Notes under the pieces: model-generated
The model's database searches: none
Told to the model about the DNA's origin: nothing
What the model saw: the letters and a program-made list of their open reading frames with translations, nothing else
Shown here: in pieces, positions 1 to 5,586 of the stretch
Layout of the letters: every line of letters begins with the position of its first letter
Numbering within the stretch: position 1 is the stretch's first letter
Translations under genes and position numbers: made by a program
Source: Patulibacter sp.
GTDB lineage: Bacteria; Actinomycetota; Thermoleophilia; Solirubrobacterales; Solirubrobacteraceae
Length of the DNA: 5,985 nt
Reading direction: 5' to 3'
Assembly: GCA_023268575.1 (NCBI GenBank)
Contig: JALRCL010000997.1
Location: 1-5,985, forward strand

Positions 1-52
1 ACCGCGCGACGCGCCGCGGGGCGGGGCGTGCGTCCCGGATCAGCGCCCCCGG

Positions 53-1042
53 CTACCGCGTCGTGAGGCGTAGCGCCTGGAGGGACCGGCGCGCGGTTCG
101 CTCGAAGACGCGCGCGGCGCGCAGGTAGCCCTCGCGGTTGAGGTGGACGTCGGCACGGGCGCACATCCACGTCAGGTCGCACACGGCGTCGACCCGGTCC
201 GGGTCCGTGGGACCGCGTCTGTCGTCGGTGCCCATCGCCGGCCCGACCTCCGCGACGAGCCAGCCCTGGGCGGTGAACGTCCGCCGGATCTCGGGGTTGA
301 GCTCTCGCACGACGAAGCGGTCCACCGCCGCGACGGCCGCACGCAGCCCGGGGGTGTCGAGCGCCCCGCCGCGCAGCAGCGCCACGAACGGGTCGTAGAC
401 CGTGGCCGCCACGAGGATCGTGTCCGGTCCGGCCGCGGCCGCGATCCGTTGCGCGATCTCCCGCAGTCGCCGTCGCACCGCCGGCCCGGTCGCTCGCAGG
501 CAGGAGCGCACGCGGCCGGCGTCGGGCGAGACGCAGCGCAGGACGTCGTTGCTGCCGAGGTCCAGGGTCACGAGCGTCGGGGCGGCGTCCCGGCTGCGGA
601 CGTGCCGCACGGCCCACGCGATCTGGCTCGTCGCGGGAGCGTCGTTCGCGTAGGGCACGGGGCCCGCGGGGGCGCACCGCCCGCCGACCAGCGCGCTGGC
701 GGCGGTGGCGCCACCGCAGCCGGCCTCCACGAGCTCGACCGCCACGCCGCGCCGGCGCAGGAGCGTCGTCAGCTGGCGCGGGTAGCCCTCGTTCGTGACC
801 CGCTGCCCGCGCTCGCCGGGCTGCACGCCACGGCTCAGCGAGTCGCCGAGCGCGACGAGCTGCAGCGTCTGGCCGCTGCCGGCGCGCGTCCCCGGGAGCG
901 GGCTCCCGTCGTCGCCGCCGCGTGCGCGCAGGCCGCCGACGACGAGCACGAGCGCGACGACGAGCAGCCCGGCGACCGCGAACGCGCGGAGCGGTCCGCC
1001 CGTCCAGCGGCTGTCGGGACGTGACGCGGGGCCGTCGCTCAC
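53..1042 (-). CDS. SGNH/GDSL-family hydrolase, secreted or membrane-anchored (329 aa)
   Basis: Likely serine esterase or lipase of the SGNH/GDSL superfamily, acting outside the membrane. The sequence shows an N-terminal hydrophobic stretch at about residues 20-38 (FAVAGLLVVALVLVVGG) after a short charged leader, so it is a signal anchor or uncleaved signal peptide. The catalytic blocks are complete: block I GDSLS with nucleophile Ser68, the block II glycine in GCGGAT (108-113), block III GSND with Asn165, and block V DVHLN with Asp298 and His300. Six cysteines fall as close pairs (109/123, 170/181, 288/294), which fits three disulfides as known in secreted Streptomyces esterases of this class. 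The start is GTG, the furthest upstream start directly before the hydrophobic segment; its Shine-Dalgarno is weak (AGG about 9 nt upstream). The stop is TAG. It is transcribed away from the phosphatase cluster across a shared 163-bp spacer. The substrate (lipid, acetylated polysaccharide or other ester) cannot be told from sequence. Confidence 0.93.
   Translation of the reverse strand: MSDGPASRPDSRWTGGPLRAFAVAGLLVVALVLVVGGLRARGGDDGSPLPGTRAGSGQTLQLVALGDSLSRGVQPGERGQRVTNEGYPRQLTTLLRRRGVAVELVEAGCGGATAASALVGGRCAPAGPVPYANDAPATSQIAWAVRHVRSRDAAPTLVTLDLGSNDVLRCVSPDAGRVRSCLRATGPAVRRRLREIAQRIAAAAGPDTILVAATVYDPFVALLRGGALDTPGLRAAVAAVDRFVVRELNPEIRRTFTAQGWLVAEVGPAMGTDDRRGPTDPDRVDAVCDLTWMCARADVHLNREGYLRAARVFERTARRSLQALRLTTR
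702..717. repeat. 16-bp perfect palindrome inside the GDSL hydrolase gene
   Basis: GCGGTGGCGCCACCGC reads the same on both strands. It encodes part of the block II Gly-Gly-Ala-Thr segment, so codon constraint may explain it. It contains the same CGGTGGCGC / GCGCCACCG 9-mer seen in the intergenic inverted repeat. Confidence 0.4.
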
Positions 1043-1069
1043 GACGCGGAGCCTACGACGCGCCGCCCG

Positions 1070-1104
1070 CGCGCCACCGGACGACCGTCCAGAACGGTGG
1101 CGCG
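1070..1104. repeat. Perfect 10-bp inverted repeat, 15-nt spacer
   Basis: The arms are CGCGCCACCG (1070-1079) and CGGTGGCGCG (1095-1104), exact reverse complements, separated by 1080-1094. It lies 28 bp upstream of the GDSL start. On the plus strand it is followed by AAAAA, not T, and on the minus strand the T run comes before the hairpin, so it does not look like an intrinsic terminator in either direction. It could be an operator for a dimeric regulator, or a hairpin in the GDSL leader RNA if that transcript starts to the right of it. The spacer contains a further small nested repeat, GGAC/GTCC (1079-1082 / 1087-1090). Confidence 0.6.
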
Positions 1105-1124
1105 AAAAAGCTCGGCAACGGAAC

Positions 1125-1135
1125 GTTCACCCCTG
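1125..1135 (+). promoter_or_regulatory. Possible PHO-box unit (GTTCACC type)
   Basis: GTTCACCCCTG matches the 11-nt direct-repeat unit known for Streptomyces PhoP (PHO box, roughly G-K-T-C-A-Y-Y-Y-R-S-G) at the first eight positions and the last. It sits 70 bp upstream of a phosphatase gene start, which is where such a site would be expected. The weakness is that the neighbouring 11-mers (1114-1124 and 1136-1146) match poorly, whereas real PHO boxes usually have at least two units. The overlapping GAACGTTC (1121-1128) is an 8-bp palindrome. The site is inferred from sequence only and could instead serve another response regulator. Confidence 0.3.
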
Positions 1136-1141
1136 TAACTT
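1136..1141 (+). promoter_or_regulatory. Weak -10-like hexamer for the phosphatase operon
   Basis: TAACTT fits the minimal actinobacterial -10 pattern TAnnnT and is preceded by TG at 1134-1135, as in extended -10 promoters. No good -35 lies about 17 nt upstream (CGGCAA at 1113-1118). If it is real, transcription would start near 1148 and leave a leader of about 58 nt before the ATG at 1206. Confidence 0.2.
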
Positions 1142-1167
1142 GGCCAGCGGCGAGACTCCGCCGTCGC

Positions 1168-1187
1168 TGGCGCGAGGGTCTGCGCCA
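1168..1187 (+). repeat. Small hairpin in the probable phoD leader
   Basis: TGGCGC (1168-1173) and GCGCCA (1182-1187) form a perfect 6-bp stem with an 8-nt loop, 18 nt upstream of the phosphatase start codon. The right arm continues as GCGCCACCG (1182-1190), the same 9-mer as the left arm of the inverted repeat at 1070-1079. The left side, TGGCGCGA (1168-1175), repeats 1098-1105. In such GC-rich DNA, part of this may be chance. Confidence 0.3.
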
Positions 1188-1205
1188 CCGCCCTCACCCG
1201 CACCC

Positions 1206-2885
1206 ATGGAACGCTCCTCACGTCCCCGCTCCGGTGCCACCCGGCGCGAGCTCGTCGCCACCGGCGCCGGGCTGCTCGCGCTCGGTGCCTCGGGCGCCCT
1301 CACCACCCCTGCCCACGCGCGACTGCTGGCCACCGGCCGGGTCCGGGGCCTCGGACGGGGGCGCTTCGCCGACGGGGTCGCGTCCGGCGAGCCCGGGCCG
1401 ACCGCGGTGACCTTCTGGGGTCGCCTGCGGACCGACCGGCCGCGCAGCGCCGCGCGCCTCGTCGTGGCGACCGACGAGGGGCTGCGCGACGTCGTCGCCA
1501 CGACGCTCGTGCCGACCTCCTCGGCGGTCGACCACACGCTCAAGGCCCGCATCGGGGGCCTGCAGCCGAACCGCCACTACTGGTACGCGTGGCAGTCCGT
1601 CGACGACGTCTCGCCGGTGGGCCGCACGAAGACCGCGCTTCCTGCCGACAGCCGCCAGCCCGTCGCGGTCGGCTTCTCGTCCTGCCAGAGCTACCCGCAC
1701 GGCTTCTTCGACGCCCATGCCGACGCGGCGGCCCAGGACCTCGACCTCTACGTCCAGCTCGGCGACTACACGTACGAGTACGCCTTCGGCGACTACGGCG
1801 ACCTCCGGGGCAAGGGCGGCGTGGACTTCGCGTCCGTCGACCTGCGGACCTACCGCGACAAGCTGCGGCTCTACCGCGCCGACGCCCCGCTGCGGGAGCT
1901 CCACCGGCTGCACCCGGTGGTCCACACGTGGGACGACCACGAGATCGCCGACAACTACACCGACGGTCAGCCGTCGCCGTCGGCGCAGCAGCGCAGCGCC
2001 GGCTATCGCGCGTCGTTCGAGTGGATGCCGCGGATCGCGGTGCCCGGCGACCGCTTCCGGCTCTTCCGCGGGCTGCGGCTCGGGCGGACCGTCGAGCTGC
2101 TCATGCTCGACGAGCGCCAGTACCGCGACGCCGCGGTCGTCGGCCGCTCGATCCTCGGGCGCCGGCAGATGGAGTGGCTGAAGGGCCGCCTGGCGACGAC
2201 CGACGCCAGCTGGAAGCTCCTGGGCAACCCGGACCTCTTCGCGCCGCTCGGGCTCAACCCGACCGGGGAGGGCTTCCTGGATCCGATCAACTTCGACGGT
2301 TGGGGCGGCTACCCGCACGAGCGGACCGAGGTCCTGCAGCACCTCGTGTCGAGCCGGATCAACGACGTGGCCCTGCTCACCGGCGACGTCCACATGTTCA
2401 TGGCCAACGACCTCATGATCGGTGGCCGCTCGGTGGCGACGGAGTACATGGGCGGCTCGGTCACCTCGCCGGGGCTCGACATCCTCGAGGGCGCGACGGC
2501 GTCGCTCGTCCGCGGGCTCAACCCGCACATCCGGTTCCTCGACGGCCTGCACCACGGCTGGGCCGTCGCGCGCGCCTCGGACGAGCGGCTGGAGATCGAG
2601 TTCCGCACGAACGACTCCACCGTCCGCGGGGCCCCGAGCCGGACGCTCGCGCGGTTCCGGCAGGACCGCGGCGAGAACCGCGTGACGCAGGTGGCCGGGA
2701 CGACCCGGGCCAGCGGTCGCGCGTTCCGCGAGGATCCCGCCCGCGCGCCGGTCGCGCCCGGCACCCCGCTCGCCGCGCGCGCCGCCCGGATCGACCGCGC
2801 CGCGACCCGCGACCTCGAGCGCCGCGCCCGTGGCGGCGCCGCGGAGCGCGCCCTGCGCGCCGACCGCGCCCGGGGCGCCCGATGA
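1206..2885 (+). CDS. phoD: PhoD-family alkaline phosphatase/phosphodiesterase, Tat-exported, copy 1 (559 aa)
   Basis: Exported metallophosphatase that should release phosphate from phosphomono- or diesters at the cell surface. Residues 1-38 form a Tat signal (twin arginine Arg13-Arg14 in ATRRELV, then an Ala/Leu/Gly hydrophobic stretch), with likely cleavage after PAHA at Ala38. Residues about 53-145 are the Ig-like PhoD N-terminal domain (FADGVASGEPGPTAVTFW through HYWYAW). Residues about 152-485 are the catalytic domain, with FSSCQ (Cys160, the only cysteine, at the position of the Fe-binding Cys of Bacillus subtilis PhoD), LGDYTYEY (Asp187, Tyr190), TWDDHE (Asp243, Asp244, His245), Asn341 in GNPD, and LTGDVH (Asp394, His396). 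Length is usual for the family. The last 59 residues form an Arg/Ala-rich tail with 16 Arg. The ATG is chosen because it directly precedes the Tat signal; no clear Shine-Dalgarno is present. The stop overlaps the next start (ATGA). It is clearly paralogous to the next gene. Confidence 0.95.
   Translation: MERSSRPRSGATRRELVATGAGLLALGASGALTTPAHARLLATGRVRGLGRGRFADGVASGEPGPTAVTFWGRLRTDRPRSAARLVVATDEGLRDVVATTLVPTSSAVDHTLKARIGGLQPNRHYWYAWQSVDDVSPVGRTKTALPADSRQPVAVGFSSCQSYPHGFFDAHADAAAQDLDLYVQLGDYTYEYAFGDYGDLRGKGGVDFASVDLRTYRDKLRLYRADAPLRELHRLHPVVHTWDDHEIADNYTDGQPSPSAQQRSAGYRASFEWMPRIAVPGDRFRLFRGLRLGRTVELLMLDERQYRDAAVVGRSILGRRQMEWLKGRLATTDASWKLLGNPDLFAPLGLNPTGEGFLDPINFDGWGGYPHERTEVLQHLVSSRINDVALLTGDVHMFMANDLMIGGRSVATEYMGGSVTSPGLDILEGATASLVRGLNPHIRFLDGLHHGWAVARASDERLEIEFRTNDSTVRGAPSRTLARFRQDRGENRVTQVAGTTRASGRAFREDPARAPVAPGTPLAARAARIDRAATRDLERRARGGAAERALRADRARGAR
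1422..1462 (+). repeat. 41-bp exact repeat, copy in first phoD
   Basis: This stretch is identical over 41 consecutive bases to 3077-3117 in the second phoD. It encodes the R-L-R-T-D-R-P-R-S-A-A-R-L-V segment of the N-terminal domain. Flanking sequence has many synonymous differences between the copies, so the exact tract stands out as a possible gene-conversion patch or a remnant of recent duplication. Confidence 0.8.
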
Positions 2886-4591
2886 GCCGGGGCAGCAGTC
2901 GCCGCGAGCTCGTCGTGGCGGGGACCGGGACGGCGCTGGCCGCGACCGTCGCCTGGACGACCCCGGCGCACGCCCGGCTCCTGCCCGGCGGGGGCGCGCG
3001 CAAGCTCGGGCGCGGGCGATTCGCCGACGGCGTCGCGTCCGGCGAGCCGGGGCCGACGGCGGTGACGTTCTGGAGCCGCCTGCGGACCGACCGGCCGCGC
3101 AGCGCCGCGCGCCTCGTGGTCGCCCGGGACGCGGAGCTGCGGCAGGTGGTCGCCACGACCGTCGTGCCGACCTCCTCCGCGGTCGACCACACGCTGAAGG
3201 CCCGGGTCGACGGCCTGCAGCCCGCCCGCCACTACTGGTACGCGTGGCAGTCCGCCGACGACGTCTCGCCGGTCGGCCGCACGAAGACGACGCCCCCGGC
3301 CGACAGCGCCGCACCGATCGCGCTCGGGTTCTCGAGCTGCCAGAAGCTGCCGACGGGGTTCTTCAACGCGCACCACGACGCGCTGACGCACGACCTCGAC
3401 CTCTACGCGTTCCTCGGCGACTACACGTACGAGTACGACGAGACGAGGAACGACCAGTCCTCCCGGCTGCACCGGCCCGGCTACGTCGACCCGGCGTCCA
3501 ACGACCTCGCGAGCTACCGGGCGAAGGTCCGCCTGTACCGCAGCGATCCGGGCCTGCGCGAACTGCACCGGCTGCACCCCGTCATCCACACGTGGGACGA
3601 CCACGAGGTCGAGAACGACTACACCGACGGCGAGCCCGCGCCGTCGCGGCAGCAGCGCGCCGCCGGGTACCGCGTCCACACGGAGTGGCTGCCGCGGCTC
3701 GGCATCGCGGGCGACCGCCAGCGCGTCTACCGCGGGCTGCGGCTGGGGCGCACCGCCGAGCTGCTCATGCTCGACGAGCGCCAATACCGCACGACCGAGG
3801 AGGGCCGGCCCGTGAGCCCGCCGACGATCCTCGGGCGCCGCCAGATGGACTGGCTCAAGGGGCGGCTGCAGACGAGCCCGGCGCGCTGGAAGCTCGTCGG
3901 CAACCCCGACATGATCGCCCCGCTGGGCGTCGTGCTGACCGGCGCGGAGGGCGTGACGGTCAACCCGGACCAGTGGGACGGCTACCCCGCCGACCGGACC
4001 GAGATCCTCACGCACCTCGCGAGCAAGCGGATCGACGACGTCGCGTTCCTCACGGGCGACATCCACATCTACATGGCCAACCACCTCGTCCACCAGGGGC
4101 GCTCCGTGGCCACGGAGTACATCGGCGGCTCCGTCACGTCGTCGGGGATCCCGGAGGACCTCAACGGGGTCGCGGCCCCGGTGATCCGCACCGTCAACCC
4201 GCACATCGCCTTCCTCGAGGGCGCGCTGCACGGCTGGGCGATCGCCCGGGCCGACGCGCGCGAGCTGCGCGTGGAGTACCGCGTGTCGGACATCCGCAAG
4301 GACCGCGCGCCGTCGCGGACGCTCGCGACGTTCGTGCAGCGGACCGGCGAGAACCGGCTCGAGCAGACGACGCGCAGCGGGATCCGCGGCGCGCGGATCC
4401 TCGGCGAGGACCCCGCCGACGCGCCGGCGCCCGCCGGCAGCGCCCTGGCCCGCCGCCGCGAGGCGGTCGCCCGGGCCGCCCAGCGCGATGCCGCGCGCCG
4501 CCACGAGGCGGCCGAGGCCCGCGCCCGCCGTGCGCGCTCCCGCGCCGGCACCCGAGCCACGACCACTCTCGACCGCCGGAGCGCCCGATGA
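2882..4591 (+). CDS. phoD: PhoD-family alkaline phosphatase/phosphodiesterase, Tat-exported, copy 2 (569 aa)
   Basis: Second exported PhoD-type metallophosphatase, a tandem paralogue of the previous gene with long shared blocks. The Tat signal is SSRRELV (Arg7-Arg8), with likely cleavage after PAHA at Ala31. The PhoD N-terminal domain spans about 46-138 and the catalytic domain about 145-485. Visible metal and active-site motifs are FSSCQ (Cys153, the only cysteine), LGDYTYEY (Asp180, Tyr183), TWDDHE (Asp239, Asp240, His241), GNPD (Asn341) and TGDIH (Asp393, His395). It differs from copy 1 in loops near the active site: residues 186-209 after the GDYTYEY motif, a longer loop at 304-315 (TTEEGRPVSPPT), and 344-366 after GNPD. 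This hints at a different substrate range (inference). The C-terminal tail, from about 501, has 18 Arg and may include a basic helix. The start ATG overlaps the previous stop (ATGA), with a weak GGGG at 2872-2875 as possible ribosome site; the stop overlaps the next start in the same way. Confidence 0.95.
   Translation: MSRGSSRRELVVAGTGTALAATVAWTTPAHARLLPGGGARKLGRGRFADGVASGEPGPTAVTFWSRLRTDRPRSAARLVVARDAELRQVVATTVVPTSSAVDHTLKARVDGLQPARHYWYAWQSADDVSPVGRTKTTPPADSAAPIALGFSSCQKLPTGFFNAHHDALTHDLDLYAFLGDYTYEYDETRNDQSSRLHRPGYVDPASNDLASYRAKVRLYRSDPGLRELHRLHPVIHTWDDHEVENDYTDGEPAPSRQQRAAGYRVHTEWLPRLGIAGDRQRVYRGLRLGRTAELLMLDERQYRTTEEGRPVSPPTILGRRQMDWLKGRLQTSPARWKLVGNPDMIAPLGVVLTGAEGVTVNPDQWDGYPADRTEILTHLASKRIDDVAFLTGDIHIYMANHLVHQGRSVATEYIGGSVTSSGIPEDLNGVAAPVIRTVNPHIAFLEGALHGWAIARADARELRVEYRVSDIRKDRAPSRTLATFVQRTGENRLEQTTRSGIRGARILGEDPADAPAPAGSALARRREAVARAAQRDAARRHEAAEARARRARSRAGTRATTTLDRRSAR
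3077..3117 (+). repeat. 41-bp exact repeat, copy in second phoD
   Basis: Identical to 1422-1462, offset 1655 bp. See the partner copy for interpretation. Confidence 0.8.
4578..4581 (+). promoter_or_regulatory. Ribosome binding site for the two-module exported protein
   Basis: GGAG lies six bases before the ATG at 4588, the best Shine-Dalgarno of the cluster. It lies inside the end of the second phoD gene. It supports 4588 as the true start and suggests this gene can recruit ribosomes as well as use those terminating at the overlapping TGA. Confidence 0.5.
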
Positions 4592-5586
4592 GGACGACCG
4601 CCCTGTTCCCGACCGTCGCCGCGCTCGCGGCGCTCGCGGTGCCGGCGGCAGCCGGCGCCGCCGTCCCCGGCGACGACGCTGCCGGCGCGCTGAGCTTCGC
4701 GCCGGTCACCGCCGAGAACGGTCCCGTCGCCGCGCAGCAGCGCGTACTGCGCCTCGACGGCGCGGGCCCCGACGCCTCCCCGCGCTGCCTCGGGCCGCGG
4801 AGCTTCGCGCGGACCGCCTGGGCGATCGTCCCCGCGGCCGACGCGGCGCGCCGGATCACCGTCGAGGCCGCCCCGAGCGCGAGCACCGCGGTGCCGGACC
4901 TCGCGCTCTACGTCCAGCCGGCCGGGCGCCGCGACGCCGTCGCCGAGCCGACGACCTGCGCCGGCCGCGAGACCGTCGGCGACGGCAGCCGCGGCGACGA
5001 GGCCGCAGGCGCGACCGCGGTCGTCGGGGCGGGTCAGGCGGTGCTCGTCCAGATCGGCTGGCGCGACGGCGACGTGCCCGAGGACGTCGTCGCGACCCTC
5101 GCGCAGAGCGTCGTGCGCCTCGCGGACGCGCCCCGCGGACTGGACCCCGCAGCGGCCCCGTCGATCCGCCTCGGCCGGCCCTCCGCGGTCGCCCTGCGCG
5201 GCGCGACGCTGCTCAGCGGGGACCCGGCCCAGCCGCGCTGCCTCTCGCAGGCCGCCGTCTGGCGCACGGTGCGGATCCGCAAGCCCGGTCGCTATGCGCT
5301 GGCCGTCGCGGGTGGTGCGACGACCGTCACGGCGTTCCGCGGCCGGCCGACCGGCGACGGAGCGCTGGCGTGCGCGAGCGACGCCGACGGCCCGCGGGTG
5401 GCGACGACCGTCCGCGTGCGCCGCAAGGGCGTCGTCTGGCTGCGCCTGGGCGTCGACAGCCCGGAGTCCACCGACCCGGGCGCCGTCCTCGTGCGCGGGC
5501 CGTTCCGGACGGAGCGCCTCGCGCGCAAGGCGCTGCCGAGCACCGCGTCGCGGGCGGCCCGGATCTTCCGGGGTCGGGGCCGATGA
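4588..5586 (+). CDS. Sec-exported protein of unknown function with two repeated Cys-pair modules (332 aa)
   Basis: Not recognised as a named family. Residues 1-24 are a classical Sec signal peptide (MRT, then ALFPTVAALAALAVPA, cleavage near AAGAA/V). The mature part contains two similar modules. Module 1 runs about 65-176: PRCL (Cys67), RTAW, a beta-rich stretch ending TTCAG (Cys124), then GQAVLVQIGW. Module 2 runs about 216-303: PRCL (Cys218), VWRTVRI, a beta-rich stretch ending LACAS (Cys262), then KGVVWLRLGVD. The four cysteines fall in the same place in each module, which fits one disulfide per module. The pattern resembles small secreted beta-sandwich domains of the pre-peptidase C-terminal (PPC) type, but that is a guess. 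There are no catalytic motifs and no membrane anchor after the signal; the C-terminus is basic (RAARIFRGRGR). It is coupled by ATGA overlaps to the second phoD and to the PhoX-like gene, which suggests an accessory, binding or scaffold role in the same extracellular process. Confidence 0.85.
   Translation: MRTTALFPTVAALAALAVPAAAGAAVPGDDAAGALSFAPVTAENGPVAAQQRVLRLDGAGPDASPRCLGPRSFARTAWAIVPAADAARRITVEAAPSASTAVPDLALYVQPAGRRDAVAEPTTCAGRETVGDGSRGDEAAGATAVVGAGQAVLVQIGWRDGDVPEDVVATLAQSVVRLADAPRGLDPAAAPSIRLGRPSAVALRGATLLSGDPAQPRCLSQAAVWRTVRIRKPGRYALAVAGGATTVTAFRGRPTGDGALACASDADGPRVATTVRVRRKGVVWLRLGVDSPESTDPGAVLVRGPFRTERLARKALPSTASRAARIFRGRGR

Larger units (their letters stand above)
1043..1205. promoter_or_regulatory. 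Divergent intergenic region between GDSL hydrolase and phosphatase operon
   Basis: This 163-bp spacer separates two divergent starts, so it should hold promoters for both directions. It includes the most A/T-containing stretch of the region (about 1102-1145, with AAAAA at 1105-1109 and GTAACTTGG near 1135). It also holds the inverted repeat, GTTCACC element and leader hairpin listed separately. No convincing -35/-10 pair for the minus-strand gene was found. There is no purine-rich Shine-Dalgarno close to the ATG at 1206. Confidence 0.6.

Noticed and set aside
8..34. Stem-loop GACGCGC / GCGTGCGTC region just downstream of the GDSL stop, as a terminator
   Set aside because: The stem is 7 bp with one G-T pair and a 13-nt loop, with no T run on either strand. 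Such hairpins are common by chance in DNA this rich in G and C.
1..66. Tail of a possible plus-strand gene entering from the left edge, ending at TGA 64-66 (or in other frames at 71-73)
   Set aside because: Three frames are about equally open, there are no recognisable residues, and too little sequence is present to choose.
795..1205. Upstream extension of the first phoD frame to a GTG at 795
   Set aside because: It would overlap most of the 5' part of the opposite GDSL gene and place the Tat signal more than 130 residues inside the protein. The ATG at 1206 directly precedes the signal.
1140..1205. Alternative TTG start for the first phoD in the leader (ttggccagc near 1140)
   Set aside because: It would give an unusually long Pro/Ser-rich region before the twin arginines and has no Shine-Dalgarno. 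It is possible but less likely than the ATG.
1589..2881. Extension of the second phoD frame upstream through the first phoD gene
   Set aside because: It is an overlapping shadow frame with Arg/Pro-rich translation. The ATG at 2882 sits at the Tat signal and at the coupled stop-start junction.
1218..3314. Very long minus-strand open frame (698 codons) opposite the phoD genes, and similar ones at 2309-4504 and 4069-5775
   Set aside because: They lie antisense to genes with clear domains and motifs. Their translations are low-complexity Arg/Gly/Ala/Pro strings with no family pattern, as expected from high-GC third-position bias.
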